Part shown: positions 26,930 through 35,220 of the stretch, in pieces | Layout: each line of letters starts with the position of its first letter | How positions within the stretch are numbered: position 1 is the first letter of the stretch | Assembly: GCA_937873395.1 (NCBI GenBank) | Contig: CALMYH010000003.1 | Span: 1-47,169, forward strand | Length of the DNA: 47,169 bases | DNA from: an uncultured Burkholderiales bacterium | Lineage (GTDB): Bacteria; Pseudomonadota; Gammaproteobacteria; Burkholderiales; Burkholderiaceae_C | Reading direction: 5' to 3' | Notes under the pieces: generated by a model | Databases searched by the model: none | Seen by the model: the letters and a program-made list of their open reading frames with translations, nothing else | Told to the model about the DNA's origin: nothing | Position numbers and translations under genes: made by a program

Positions 26930-26974
26930 TGGTCGGCGTGGCGGGATTCGAACTCGCGACCCCTTGCACCCCAT
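26930..26974 (-). other. Integration junction: 3' fragment of tRNA-Pro(GGG), probable att site
   Basis: Read on the minus strand this is the anticodon loop ATGGGGT (anticodon GGG), the 3' anticodon strand GCAAG, the variable region, the T-arm with TTCGAAT, the 3' acceptor strand CACGCCG, discriminator A and encoded CCA. The 5' half is missing: the bases before the loop do not pair with GCAAG, and no CGGCGTG acceptor start follows within 77 bases. The break at the anticodon loop is the usual crossover point of tyrosine integrases, and an integrase gene starts 164 bp away. The intact tRNA should be re-formed at the other end of the element. Confidence 0.85.
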
Positions 26975-27104
26975 CGAAATATACGTGAAATCTTGCGGGA
27001 TTTCCTGAGACGGTACGGGACGAATTTTTCTGTTTTAAATCATATAGATACAAAGAATACTTGATCCCAAGTCGTCCCACAAAATACACTGACAGCGTTT
27101 TTTC

Positions 27105-27128
27105 GGTTTACCCCCCGGTTTACCCCCC
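27105..27128. repeat. Tandem 12-bp repeat GGTTTACCCCCC x2 upstream of the integrase
   Basis: Two perfect adjacent copies (27105-27116 and 27117-27128) end 9 bp before the integrase start. They lie between the tRNA fragment and the gene, so they may be arm-type binding sites for the integrase or its own control site. The 26735-27137 gap otherwise contains only the tRNA fragment, its terminator and AT-rich sequence. Confidence 0.7.
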
Positions 27129-27137
27129 AGGACCTGT

Positions 27138-28586
27138 ATGACGCGATATCCGAAGTCAGGAAAAGGCAAAAAGTGGACGGCGCTGGAGCTCAAGGCCGTG
27201 CCTCTGGCATGGCGCGGCGACACGCTGAGCGACAGCGATGGACTGACCGGCGAAGTCCGCGTCGTCGGCGACCAGACCATCTCCATCCACTTCAAGTTCG
27301 CCTTCAAATGGAACGGCAAAGTGGCCTGGCACTACTGTGGCACCTGGCCGGCCCTGTCCATGGAACAGATCCGCCGGCAACGGGATGAGGCGCGTGACCT
27401 GGTCCGTTCCGGCGTCAACCCCAACGACCAGAAGAAGGCCGAACGCATCGAGAACCAGGCGGCGGTCGAAGCGACGATTGCACAGGCCGCAGCCGAGGCC
27501 AGCCAGAACAAGCCCTTCAAGGACATGTTCGACGCGTGGCTGGCCGACGGCGTGGCGCGCAAGGACGGCAACGCCGAACTGCGCCGCTCCTTTGAGAAAG
27601 ACGTGCTGCCTGTGCTGGGCGACAAACCCGTGCGCAGCATCACCGAGCACGACCTGCGCAAGGTCCTGCGTTCCATGGTGGCCCGTGGCGTGAACCGCAT
27701 GTCAGTGCGCGTGCACCAGGACCTGGTGCAGCTGTTCGCCTGGGCCGAAAAGCGACAGCCCTGGCGCGGCCTGCTGATCGAAGGCAACCCGGCCGACCTG
27801 ATCGAAATCCGCAAGATCGTCTCCAAGGACTTCGACATGGTCAACGAGCGCGACCGCGTGCTGACGGCGAAGGAGCTACAGGAACTGCAGTCGATCTTTG
27901 AGCGCATGGAGGCCGACTACGAAGCGACCCCCGCCGGTCACAAATACGAGGTGCCGCGCCCGCTCAAGCGCGAGACCCAGCTGGCGATCTGGATCTGCCT
28001 GGGCACGCTGTGCCGCATCGGCGAGCTGCTGATGACCCGGTGGGAAGACGTGGACCTGGTGGAGCGCTACTGGACCATCCCGATCGAGAACGTCAAGGGG
28101 CCGATGGGCAAGAAGCAGGGCCACCGGGTCTACCTCTCTGACTTCTCGCTGCGCCAGTTCCAGGCGCTCAAGAACCTGACCGGAACATCGCCCTACTGCT
28201 TCCCGGCCCGCAACCACAAGGAAGACAGCCACATCGACGTCAAGACCGTGTCCAAACAGGTGGGCGACCGACAGATCCAGTTCAAGACCCGCAAGGACCT
28301 TTCACGCCGTGCCAACGACAACGCACTGGTGCTCAAGAGCGGCAGCCTCCGCGAGTGGACACCGCACGACATGCGACGCACCGGCGCCACCATGATGCAA
28401 GCGCTGGGCATCCTGCCCGACATCATCGACCGCTGCCAGAACCACGTGATGGCCGGCAGCCGGGTGCGGCGGCATTACCTGCACCACGAGTTCGCCGACG
28501 AGAAGAAGGCGGCATGGGAGAAGCTGGGGCAGCGGATTGATGACATCCTGGGACAGAGCGCTCCATCGTCTGCGGTGTCCGCATGA
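27138..28586 (+). CDS. Tyrosine site-specific integrase
   Basis: 482 residues of the phage/P4-like integrase class. An N-terminal arm-binding region carries FKFAFKWNGKVAWHYCGTWPALSMEQIRRQRDEARDL (shown in part), then a core-binding region (FKDMFDAWLADGVARKDG). The catalytic domain has R293 (LGTLCRIGELLMTRWEDVD), H410 and R413 (WTPHDMRRTGAT), a late histidine in NHVMAGS, and nucleophile Y447 (RRHYLHHEF). All expected catalytic residues are present, so it should be active. It lies next to the split tRNA-Pro gene, its presumed target. AGGA precedes ATG 27138. Confidence 0.93.
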   Translation: MTRYPKSGKGKKWTALELKAVPLAWRGDTLSDSDGLTGEVRVVGDQTISIHFKFAFKWNGKVAWHYCGTWPALSMEQIRRQRDEARDLVRSGVNPNDQKKAERIENQAAVEATIAQAAAEASQNKPFKDMFDAWLADGVARKDGNAELRRSFEKDVLPVLGDKPVRSITEHDLRKVLRSMVARGVNRMSVRVHQDLVQLFAWAEKRQPWRGLLIEGNPADLIEIRKIVSKDFDMVNERDRVLTAKELQELQSIFERMEADYEATPAGHKYEVPRPLKRETQLAIWICLGTLCRIGELLMTRWEDVDLVERYWTIPIENVKGPMGKKQGHRVYLSDFSLRQFQALKNLTGTSPYCFPARNHKEDSHIDVKTVSKQVGDRQIQFKTRKDLSRRANDNALVLKSGSLREWTPHDMRRTGATMMQALGILPDIIDRCQNHVMAGSRVRRHYLHHEFADEKKAAWEKLGQRIDDILGQSAPSSAVSA

Positions 28587-28644
28587 GCTTCGGCGCGGCT
28601 GGTCGGAATCCCAAAGCCGGGCCAACTTAACATATGATTGCACG

Positions 28645-28663
28645 ATAACATCGTTAATGTTAT
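28645..28663. promoter_or_regulatory. Inverted repeat overlapping the start of the winged-helix gene
   Basis: ATAACAT-CGTTA-ATGTTAT has perfect 7-base arms, and its second arm contains the proposed ATG (28657). The AT-rich site stands out from surrounding GC-rich sequence. The downstream protein has a DNA-binding domain, so autorepression is likely. Confidence 0.65.
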
Positions 28664-29688
28664 TGTTCAAATTTGATGTTACGAAAGACCGAGCATTGAC
28701 GCTTGTAGCCGCCACCCGGAAGTACCTCAACGAGGTGTTGGGCATTCCCACGCCCAAGGAAAAGCCCTGGGCGCAAGCCGGCGCGCTGCCGTATTTCCTT
28801 CAAGACGCGTTCCAGTTTGCCGAGCTTGAACTGCTGGGCCATCCCATCGTGCTCGCGATCACTCCATCCAACGAAGAACAAGCCCTGGGGGACATCCGTG
28901 CCCGGCTGGACAAAGTGCGCGCGCAGGGAGAGCCGCCGGTTGTGTTCGTGACCGATGCCTTGGCGTCGTACGAGCGAAAACGCCTGATCGAGCAGAAGGT
29001 TCCATTCATCGTGCCCGGCAACCAGCTCTACCTGCCCGACCTGGGCCTGGACCTTCGCGAACACTTCAGGCAGCGGGCGCCATCCACAGGCACTACCCTG
29101 AGCCCATCGACACAGGCGATCCTCATCGCTGCGTTGGTGAACGAACCCCTGGCCACCGACTGGCATCCCGCCCGCCTGGCATCGGCCATGGGCTACACCC
29201 CTATGACCCTGTCCCGGGCGGTCAGGGAGCTGAACGCGGCGGGCCTCGCCGCGACGCGCAAATTGGGGCGTTCGCAGTATCTGCACCGCGAGTTGCCACC
29301 ACAGGATATTTGGGAAATGGCAAGACCCTTGCTCCGCAGCCCTGTGCGCCGGACGTTGTGGGCCGTGAGCGATACCTTGCCAGCAGGCCGCCAGTGGCGG
29401 CTGGCTGGCCTGAGCGCACTCGCCCGCGATTCCATGCTCACGGAGCCACGACAACCGGTGTACGCCACCACCTTCGCAGAATGGCGGGAGGCCCTGAAAG
29501 CCGGTGCCCGCGAGGCGCCGGAACCATCCGATGACACACAAGTGCTTGAGCTCTGGATCTACGATCCGGCTTTGGTGCCAGGTCAGGCGACTGTCGACCC
29601 ACTGTCGTTGACCCTCAGTCTGCAGGACAGCACCGATGAGCGCGTCCTGCAGGCCCTGGACGAACTGAAGGGACAACTCCCGTGGTGA
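28657..29688 (+). CDS. Winged-helix protein of an AbiE-like pair (probable antitoxin/regulator)
   Basis: 343 residues from ATG 28657 (MLLFKFDVTKDRALTLVAAT). A middle winged-helix segment reads DWHPARLASAMGYTPMTLSRAVRELNAAGL with a following RKLGRSQYLHREL wing. The N-terminal half looks like a nuclease-less restriction-like or binding domain with PFIVPGNQLYLPDLGLDL. Its stop overlaps the following nucleotidyltransferase gene by seven bases. This gene order (HTH protein, then AbiEii-like nucleotidyltransferase) resembles type IV toxin-antitoxin modules; the role is inferred from order. Longer in-frame starts exist within the integrase gene. No ribosome site precedes 28657, so it may be leaderless. 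Confidence 0.7.
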   Translation: MLLFKFDVTKDRALTLVAATRKYLNEVLGIPTPKEKPWAQAGALPYFLQDAFQFAELELLGHPIVLAITPSNEEQALGDIRARLDKVRAQGEPPVVFVTDALASYERKRLIEQKVPFIVPGNQLYLPDLGLDLREHFRQRAPSTGTTLSPSTQAILIAALVNEPLATDWHPARLASAMGYTPMTLSRAVRELNAAGLAATRKLGRSQYLHRELPPQDIWEMARPLLRSPVRRTLWAVSDTLPAGRQWRLAGLSALARDSMLTEPRQPVYATTFAEWREALKAGAREAPEPSDDTQVLELWIYDPALVPGQATVDPLSLTLSLQDSTDERVLQALDELKGQLPW

Positions 29689-30140
29689 GAGGGCTGGATC
29701 TTTTCCGTGACTGGTTTGCGGCGTACACCGATCAGTACCTGCTGATTGGTGGAACCGCCGCGAGCCTGACGATGGAAGACGCCGGGCTCCAGTTTCGGGC
29801 GACCAAGGACCTGGACATCGTCCTGCATGTGGAGGTGCTGACACCGGCCTTTGGCGCGGCGTTCTGGCAGTTCGTGAACGCTGGGGGCTATCAGCTGCAG
29901 CAGGTCAGCGACACCGGAAAGCCGAAGTTCTACCGCTTCCAGAAGCCCGCGGATGAACGCTACCCGGCCATGATCGAACTGTTTGCACGGGCTCCAGATG
30001 GCTTGACGCCCGCCGAGGGCAGCCAGCTCACCCCGATCCCACTGGATGAGGCAGTGTCCAGTTGTCGTGAGTCGCTGAGTCCTGAACACGAAGTGGCGAA
30101 AAATCAAGCAGTTAGCGCCGTGCTCAGAGAGGAGTTCTGA
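29682..30140 (+). CDS. AbiEii-like nucleotidyltransferase, C-terminally truncated
   Basis: 152 residues from GTG 29682. The nucleotidyltransferase core is visible: LLIGGTAASLTMEDAG, then FRATKDLDIVLHVEVL with the DxD that binds metal. FYRFQKPADERYPAMIELF and PLDEAVSS follow. Family members are normally 200 residues or more and continue with a helical part after this point. Here the frame runs instead into direct repeats starting at 30071 and stops 23 codons later. The toxin is therefore probably non-functional or altered. It is coupled to the upstream winged-helix gene by a seven-base overlap. Confidence 0.7.
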   Translation: MVRGLDLFRDWFAAYTDQYLLIGGTAASLTMEDAGLQFRATKDLDIVLHVEVLTPAFGAAFWQFVNAGGYQLQQVSDTGKPKFYRFQKPADERYPAMIELFARAPDGLTPAEGSQLTPIPLDEAVSSCRESLSPEHEVAKNQAVSAVLREEF

Positions 30141-30205
30141 ACTCGATTCTCACTGAGTTCTGAACTTTCCCGAAAACGTGTCACTGAGATTTGAATTTTT
30201 CGGAA
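30071..30205. repeat. Cluster of degenerate direct repeats, probable insertion-sequence end
   Basis: Three related units are seen: GTCGCTGAGTCCTGAAC (30071-30087), CACTGAGTTCTGAACTTTCC (starting 30151) and TCACTGAGATTTGAATTTTT (starting 30181). A partial GAGTTCTGAAC lies at 30132-30142. Multiple short terminal repeats of this kind are typical of IS21-like ends. No transposase gene accompanies them. The rest of the 30141-30476 gap holds nothing I recognise apart from the etfA terminator. Confidence 0.5.
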
Positions 30206-30421
30206 TGCCTGCAAGCTCCGTGAGACTTGGGCGTAGCTTCTGGAAGCGCGTGTGAACTCTCAACCTCAGTTCCCAAGAACGACAGTTCTCATGCGCGGTC
30301 TGCCCCAGTCTTGCGCGTCTGGAACTCATTGACTGATATGCAGGGTGGCCATTCAATTAGGCTCGACGACCTCACGGAATCCGGCGCACAGCGGTCATTG
30401 CGCATCGCATATCAAATGAAA

Positions 30422-30445
30422 AAAGGCATCGCAAGCGATGCCTTT
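30422..30445 (-). terminator. Rho-independent terminator of etfBA
   Basis: AAAGGCATCGC (30422-30432) and GCGATGCCTTT (30435-30445) form an 11-bp perfect stem. On the minus strand it is followed by TTTCATTT after the stem's own Ts, which makes a good T tract. It is 32 bp after the etfA stop. Confidence 0.88.
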
Positions 30446-30476
30446 GGATTGCATGCAGCAAATGCAACGCACTTAA

Positions 30477-31406
30477 TCAGAGCTCAGCGACCAGCTCCGG
30501 CACAGCCGCGAACAGGTCGGCTTCCAGGCCATAGTCGGCCACCGAGAAGATCGGGGCTTCGGGATCCTTGTTGATCGCCACGATCACCTTGGAGTCCTTC
30601 ATGCCAGCCAGGTGCTGGATGGCGCCGGAGATACCGGCGGCGATGTACAGCTGCGGGGCGACAATCTTGCCGGTCTGGCCGACCTGCAGGTCGTTGGGCG
30701 CGTAGCCGGCGTCCACCGCGGCGCGGCTGGCACCGATGGCCGCGCCCAGCTTGTCGGCCAGCGGTGTCATCACTTCGTTGAACTTCTCGCTGCTGCCCAG
30801 TGCGCGACCACCGGAGACGATGATCTTGGCGGCGGTCAGCTCGGGACGGTCGCTCTTGGCGATTTCGCTGCCCACGTAGGCGCTCTTGCCATTGCCGCTG
30901 GCTGCGGCCACGGTTTCCACGGCGGCCGAGCCACCCTGGCCGGCGGCGTCAAAGCCGGTGGTGCGCACGGTGATGACCTTGGTGGCGTCGCCGCTCTGCA
31001 CGGTGGCCATCGCGTTGCCGGCGTAGATCGGACGCTCGAAGGTGTCGGCGCTCACCACCTTGGTGATGTCGCTGATCTGGGCGACATCGAGCTTGGCGGC
31101 CACGCGCGGGGCCACGTTCTTGCCACTGGCGGTGGCGGGGAAGAGGATATGGCTGTAGCCTGAAGCGATGGCCAGTACCTGAGCGGCCACGTTCTCGGCC
31201 AGGCCGTGGGCGAAACCCTCGGCGTCGGCGTGGATCACCTTGGCCACACCGGCGATCTGTGCGGCGGCGGCAGCAGCAGCACCAGCGTTGTGGCCAGCCA
31301 CCAGTACATGCACCTCACCACCGCAGGCAGCGGCGGCGGTGACAGTGCTGAGCGTGGCGCCCTTGATGGAAGCGTTGTCGTGTTCGGCAATGACGAGAGC
31401 GGTCAT
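30477..31406 (-). CDS. etfA: Electron transfer flavoprotein, alpha subunit
   Basis: 309 residues. Starts [20 protein letters not shown]. The C-terminal FAD-binding part is intact: [17 protein letters not shown], then [32 protein letters not shown] (in part) and [19 protein letters not shown]. With EtfB it accepts electrons from acyl-CoA dehydrogenases and passes them to ETF-quinone oxidoreductase. It lies 37 bp after etfB in one transcript and close to an acyl-CoA dehydrogenase gene at 33.2 kb, a likely electron donor. GC content is higher than that of the genes to its right. Confidence 0.95.
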   Translation of the reverse strand: MTALVIAEHDNASIKGATLSTVTAAAACGGEVHVLVAGHNAGAAAAAAAQIAGVAKVIHADAEGFAHGLAENVAAQVLAIASGYSHILFPATASGKNVAPRVAAKLDVAQISDITKVVSADTFERPIYAGNAMATVQSGDATKVITVRTTGFDAAGQGGSAAVETVAAASGNGKSAYVGSEIAKSDRPELTAAKIIVSGGRALGSSEKFNEVMTPLADKLGAAIGASRAAVDAGYAPNDLQVGQTGKIVAPQLYIAAGISGAIQHLAGMKDSKVIVAINKDPEAPIFSVADYGLEADLFAAVPELVAEL

Positions 31407-31443
31407 GACGTGAATTCCTTGATCAGTGTTGGGGGCGCGGCGA

Positions 31444-32193
31444 TCAGATCACCTTGGCTTCGTTCTTGAGCTTGTCGACCAGGGTGGCGACATCGGGCAC
31501 CTTCACACCCGCGCCACGCTTGGCCGGCTCGGCCACTTTCAGGGTTTTCAGTCGCGGGGCCACGTCCACACCGAGGTCTTCGGGCTTGACAGTCTCCAGC
31601 GGCTTCTTCTTGGCCTTCATGATGTTGGGCAGCGTCACGTAGCGCGGCTCGTTCAGGCGCAGGTCGGTGGTGACCACCGCCGGCAGGCTCACTTCCAGCG
31701 TCTCCAGGCCACCGTCGACTTCGCGCGTGACCTTGGCTTTGTCCCCCGCCACTTCGACCTTGGAAGCGAAGGTGGCCTGCGGCAGATCAGCCAGGGCCGC
31801 GAGCATCTGGCCAGTCTGGTTGGCATCGTCGTCAATGGCCTGCTTGCCCAGGATCACCAGGCCGGGCTGTTCCTTGTCCACCAGCGCCTTGAGCAGCTTG
31901 GCCACGGCCAGGGGCTGCAGCTCGACATCGGTCTCGACCAGGATGGCACGGTCGGCGCCGATGGCCATGGCCGTACGCAGGGTTTCCTGGCACTGGGCCA
32001 CGCCGCAGGAGACGGCGATCACCTCGGTCGCAGCGCCCTTCTCTTTGAGGCGCACCGCCTCTTCGACGGCGATCTCGTCGAACGGGTTCATGCTCATCTT
32101 GACGTTGGCAATGTCCACGCCCGTGCCGTCGCTCTTGACGCGCACCTTGACGTTGTAGTCGACCACACGTTTGACGGGGACGATGACTTTCAT
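31444..32193 (-). CDS. etfB: Electron transfer flavoprotein, beta subunit
   Basis: 249 residues starting [20 protein letters not shown], with a strong CAGGAG ribosome site. The AMP-binding region and partner-docking loop are in [20 protein letters not shown] and [21 protein letters not shown]; the signature [25 protein letters not shown] is complete in three parts. It is the first gene of etfBA. The 190-bp gap to the TetR gene should carry the promoter; no clear operator is visible there. Confidence 0.95.
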   Translation of the reverse strand: MKVIVPVKRVVDYNVKVRVKSDGTGVDIANVKMSMNPFDEIAVEEAVRLKEKGAATEVIAVSCGVAQCQETLRTAMAIGADRAILVETDVELQPLAVAKLLKALVDKEQPGLVILGKQAIDDDANQTGQMLAALADLPQATFASKVEVAGDKAKVTREVDGGLETLEVSLPAVVTTDLRLNEPRYVTLPNIMKAKKKPLETVKPEDLGVDVAPRLKTLKVAEPAKRGAGVKVPDVATLVDKLKNEAKVI

Positions 32194-32383
32194 TTCATTA
32201 CTCCTGTTAAATCTGCTGGTGGATACTGGATGTCAAACCCCATCGCACAGCCAGGTCTTGACGTATCAGCCGACGCCGACTCGACCAGTTCATCGTTGTT
32301 GGCGTGTATTGCGGCCACCGCACCGCGAATGCCAGTTGCCCTCGCATGCGCGCGTCATGCAAGCGGGCACTCGCTTGTGAGCC

Positions 32384-33079
32384 TCAAGAGATAGTGGGAC
32401 AGGCAGTCTGCGGACGTATGCCATCAGCCAGGAAGCGGATGAATACCTCTGCCACCTGATCGCCAGTGAGTGTGCCGTCAGCGTGGTACCACTGGGAAAT
32501 AGAACTGATCGCCCCCATGAACCAAAACACCGCGAGCCTTGCGTCACAAGGCGCAATGGAACCGTCCCGAACGCCCTCTTCTATGATGTTGCGAAGCTGG
32601 AGGTCAAACTTTCTCCGGCGTGCGGTAATCTTTTTACGATCCGCTGGCGTCATAGCGGAAAAGTCGTGCAGGATCGCGGGAGCTCCCATCTGATCTGTCA
32701 GGTGCGAGATGTAATTCCGCATGAACGCGGTGATCCGTCCGTACCCAGTGGACTCTGATGCGATCGCGTCTTTCAACACCTGATCACCAATTTTCATCGC
32801 CAGCTCATGGCACTCGTAAATGAGTTCCTGCTTGCTCTTGAAATAGTAGTAGAGGGCAGGCTTGGTAACGTTGAGTGCGTTTGCAATCTCGTCGAGCGAG
32901 ACGTTTTGTGACCCATGGCGCCCAAAGGCTTTAGACGCTTCAGCAATCACTGCCTGCCGCTTGAGCTCGTACTGCTCATCCGCACCACTGACGGCGTTGT
33001 TCCACCTCGCCCCTTTGGTGGCGCGCTTGGTCGCTGAACGCACCCGTGGCTTGGGCTCCGCTTCGATGGATTGGCTCAT
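32384..33079 (-). CDS. TetR-family transcriptional regulator
   Basis: 231 residues. A basic N-terminal extension of about 35 residues precedes the helix-turn-helix (QAVIAEASKAFGRHGSQNVSLDEIANALNVTKPALYYYFKSKQELIYE, seen in sequence 43-90). The C-terminal ligand domain includes GAPAILHDFSAMTPADRKKI and a late FWFMGAISSISQWYHADG segment, as in TetR proteins of acyl-CoA catabolism. Probably it is the local regulator of the adjoining acyl-CoA genes; candidate operators lie at 43.45 and 44.59 kb, not beside its own promoter. GC content drops from this gene rightward. Confidence 0.88.
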   Translation of the reverse strand: MSQSIEAEPKPRVRSATKRATKGARWNNAVSGADEQYELKRQAVIAEASKAFGRHGSQNVSLDEIANALNVTKPALYYYFKSKQELIYECHELAMKIGDQVLKDAIASESTGYGRITAFMRNYISHLTDQMGAPAILHDFSAMTPADRKKITARRRKFDLQLRNIIEEGVRDGSIAPCDARLAVFWFMGAISSISQWYHADGTLTGDQVAEVFIRFLADGIRPQTACPTIS

Positions 33080-33145
33080 GAGGTTAGAGGTCGCGCTTTG
33101 CTAAGGGGAGACAGTTGTTAGTCGAACATGATATCCAATGACCTC

Positions 33146-33171
33146 GGGCAGCCGCCTTCGGCGGCTTGCCC
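33146..33171 (-). terminator. Hairpin after the acyl-CoA dehydrogenase gene
   Basis: GGGCA-GCCGCC (33146-33156) pairs with GGCGGC-TTGCCC (33160-33171) around TTC, with one bulged T. It lies 7 bp after the acyl-CoA dehydrogenase stop on the minus strand. No T tract follows, so it may act as an RNA stabiliser rather than a full terminator. Confidence 0.5.
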
Positions 33172-33177
33172 AGACAC

Positions 33178-34329
33178 TCACTCAGCCAAAATCTGGCGCG
33201 CAATAATCAGCTTCTGAATGTGGCTGGTACCTTCGTAAATCTTGGTAACGCGAACATCTCGGTAATAGCGCTCCACCGGGAAGTCCGAAACGTAGCCGTA
33301 GCCACCATGGACTTGAATCGCTGCAGAGCAGACCTTCTCAGCCATCTCACTGGCAAACAGCTTGGCGATCGAAGCCTCTTTGTCTGAGGGAAGCCCCGCA
33401 TCTCGCCGGCGCGCGGCGTAGATCATGTACTGGCGAGCCACCTCAACCTGCATCGCCATGTCGGCCAGATCAAAGCTGACGGCTTGGAGTGCCGAGATCG
33501 GCTTACCGTAGGCTTCCCGATCTTTGGCGTAACGAATGGCAGCCTCGAGCGCAGCGCGCGCGACACCGATCGCCAGGGCGGCAATCGCGATGCGCCCGTC
33601 TGACAAGAGCGACAGGGCCTTTGCATATCCTCGCCCTTCTTCTCCCACCAGATTGCCGACTGGAACGCGCAGATTGTCCAGCTGAATCTGGGCTGTATGC
33701 GCGGTGTGCTGTCCGAGCTTGTTCTCGATACGGAGCACCTGATAGCCCGGATCCTTGGGATCAACAATGAACAGGCTGAATCGATTCCGAGACCCAGGCT
33801 CCCCCGTGGCCGCCACGACAAAGGCGAAACCCGCTTCGCTTCCATTCGAAATCCATTGCTTGCTACCGTTGATCACGTAGTATTCACCATCGCGCTTGGC
33901 GGAGGTTCGGATGGAGGCAGTGTCAGAACCAGCATGAGGTTCCGACAGAAGAAATGCACCGATGTTCTTAGCCGAAGCCAACCCGGGCAGGTGCTGAGCC
34001 TTCTGCTCCTCTGTGCCGAAATTGCATAAGACATGCGCTGATGAGTTGTGCACGTGCATCATGGTGGCAAAGCCGCCATCGGCGACAGCGAACTCCTCAA
34101 TGGCCAAGCAATACTCCACGAAAGAAAGTCCCGCACCTCCATGTGTTTGAGGGGCCAGCATGCCCATGAACCCCAATTCGGCCACGGACTGAATTTCCGC
34201 ATGAGGCCACTTGCCGCTTTGGTCGCGTTGCGCCGCTGTGACGGCGACGACCTCCTCCGCTACGCGGCGGGCCGACTCCCGAATCATGACCTCTTGTTCG
34301 CTGAGGAAAGCGTTGGAAACACTGCTCAT
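33178..34329 (-). CDS. Acyl-CoA dehydrogenase
   Basis: 383-residue flavoprotein of the short/branched-chain acyl-CoA dehydrogenase type. It introduces the 2,3 double bond into an acyl-CoA and reduces ETF. Visible are FLLSEPHAGSDTASIRTSAK (FAD and substrate contacts), GSKQWISNGSEAGFAFVVA, the QIQLDNLRVP segment, and the catalytic-base region IYEGTSHIQ (E366). QVHGGYGYVSDFPVERYYRD is the signature. It is the last gene of a long minus-strand run beginning upstream at livG, 43 bp after livF. etfBA lies close downstream. Confidence 0.92.
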   Translation of the reverse strand: MSSVSNAFLSEQEVMIRESARRVAEEVVAVTAAQRDQSGKWPHAEIQSVAELGFMGMLAPQTHGGAGLSFVEYCLAIEEFAVADGGFATMMHVHNSSAHVLCNFGTEEQKAQHLPGLASAKNIGAFLLSEPHAGSDTASIRTSAKRDGEYYVINGSKQWISNGSEAGFAFVVAATGEPGSRNRFSLFIVDPKDPGYQVLRIENKLGQHTAHTAQIQLDNLRVPVGNLVGEEGRGYAKALSLLSDGRIAIAALAIGVARAALEAAIRYAKDREAYGKPISALQAVSFDLADMAMQVEVARQYMIYAARRRDAGLPSDKEASIAKLFASEMAEKVCSAAIQVHGGYGYVSDFPVERYYRDVRVTKIYEGTSHIQKLIIARQILAE

Positions 34330-34372
34330 CTGATGTCCTTGGGATTAACTTTTTTGTGTCAAAAAACGCAGC

Positions 34373-35161
34373 TCAACCGAGCCAGCGCTTGCGGCGCCGG
34401 TAGTGCTTCATGTCCCGGAAGCTCTTGCGCTCTCCTTCCACTGTCAAGCCGAGGTAGAACTCGCGAACGTCCTCATTGCTCTTGAGTTGGCTAGAAGGCC
34501 CCTCCAGCACGATGCGACCGCTCTCCATCACATAGCCGTAATCTGCGAGTTCAAGCGCGACGCGGGTGTTCTGCTCGACGATCAGCAAAGTCAGTCCGCT
34601 GGCTTTCAAGTCGGAAAGAAGGCCGTACACCTCCTCCACCATAAGGGGAGCCAATCCGAGCGATGGCTCATCGATCATCACCAACTTGGGTTGGGACATC
34701 AATGCGCGACCAATCACCAGCATCTGCTGTTCGCCTCCCGACAAATAACCTGCGGTTCGGTCGCGCAGGGCGGCCAAGCGCTTGATGCGGGAATAGACCT
34801 CGTCGAGCCTTTCCTTGGCCTCTCGCCCGCTTCCCAAGTGCCCACCGACCACCAGGTTCTGTTCGACCGTCATGTGACGCAGGACCTTGCGCCCCTCCAT
34901 CACGTGCACGAGACCCTGTCTCACCACATCCACCGGGTTCGCCCCGGTGATGTTGGTCCCGTCGAGCGTGATCGATCCTGCGGTGACCCGACCATCTTCG
35001 GTACGAATGAGGTTTGAAATGGCTTTGAGCGTCGTGCTCTTACCCGCGCCGTTGGCACCGAGCAGGGTAACGCACTGGCCCTTTGGTACACACGCTGTTA
35101 TGCCCTTTACAGCCAAAATCACTTCGCTGTAAAGAACCTCAACGTTATTTAGTTCAAGCAC
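34373..35161 (-). CDS. livF: Branched-chain-type ABC transporter ATP-binding protein LivF
   Basis: 262 residues from GTG 35161, preceded by GGAG at good spacing; an in-frame TTG at 35173 would add four residues. Walker A LLGANGAGKSTTLKAI, signature YLSGGEQQMLVIGRAL, Walker B VMIDEPSLGLAP and LTLLIVEQNTRVALE are present. The tail FRDMKHYRRRKRWLG is a basic extension I associate with LivF paralogues in aromatic or acyl-CoA gene clusters rather than true leucine transporters. It pairs with LivG (40454-41251) on the same strand. Confidence 0.9.
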   Translation of the reverse strand: MLELNNVEVLYSEVILAVKGITACVPKGQCVTLLGANGAGKSTTLKAISNLIRTEDGRVTAGSITLDGTNITGANPVDVVRQGLVHVMEGRKVLRHMTVEQNLVVGGHLGSGREAKERLDEVYSRIKRLAALRDRTAGYLSGGEQQMLVIGRALMSQPKLVMIDEPSLGLAPLMVEEVYGLLSDLKASGLTLLIVEQNTRVALELADYGYVMESGRIVLEGPSSQLKSNEDVREFYLGLTVEGERKSFRDMKHYRRRKRWLG

Positions 35162-35220
35162 AGGCAACTCCAATATTCGTCACTCCAGGCCCGTCGCGGC
35201 GGGCCTGGATATGCAGTCAA

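Noticed and set aside
26930-27006. Intact tRNA gene at the T-arm-like sequence
   Set aside because: The 5' half (acceptor CGGCGTG, D-arm, 5' anticodon strand) is absent, so only a 3' fragment exists.
27061-27128. Possible CRISPR-like repeat upstream of the integrase
   Set aside because: Only two adjacent 12-bp copies with no spacers; not a CRISPR array. No CRISPR array was found in the window.
30150-30356. 68-residue minus-strand frame in the repeat region
   Set aside because: It is read through the insertion-sequence-like repeats and has no recognised domain or ribosome site.
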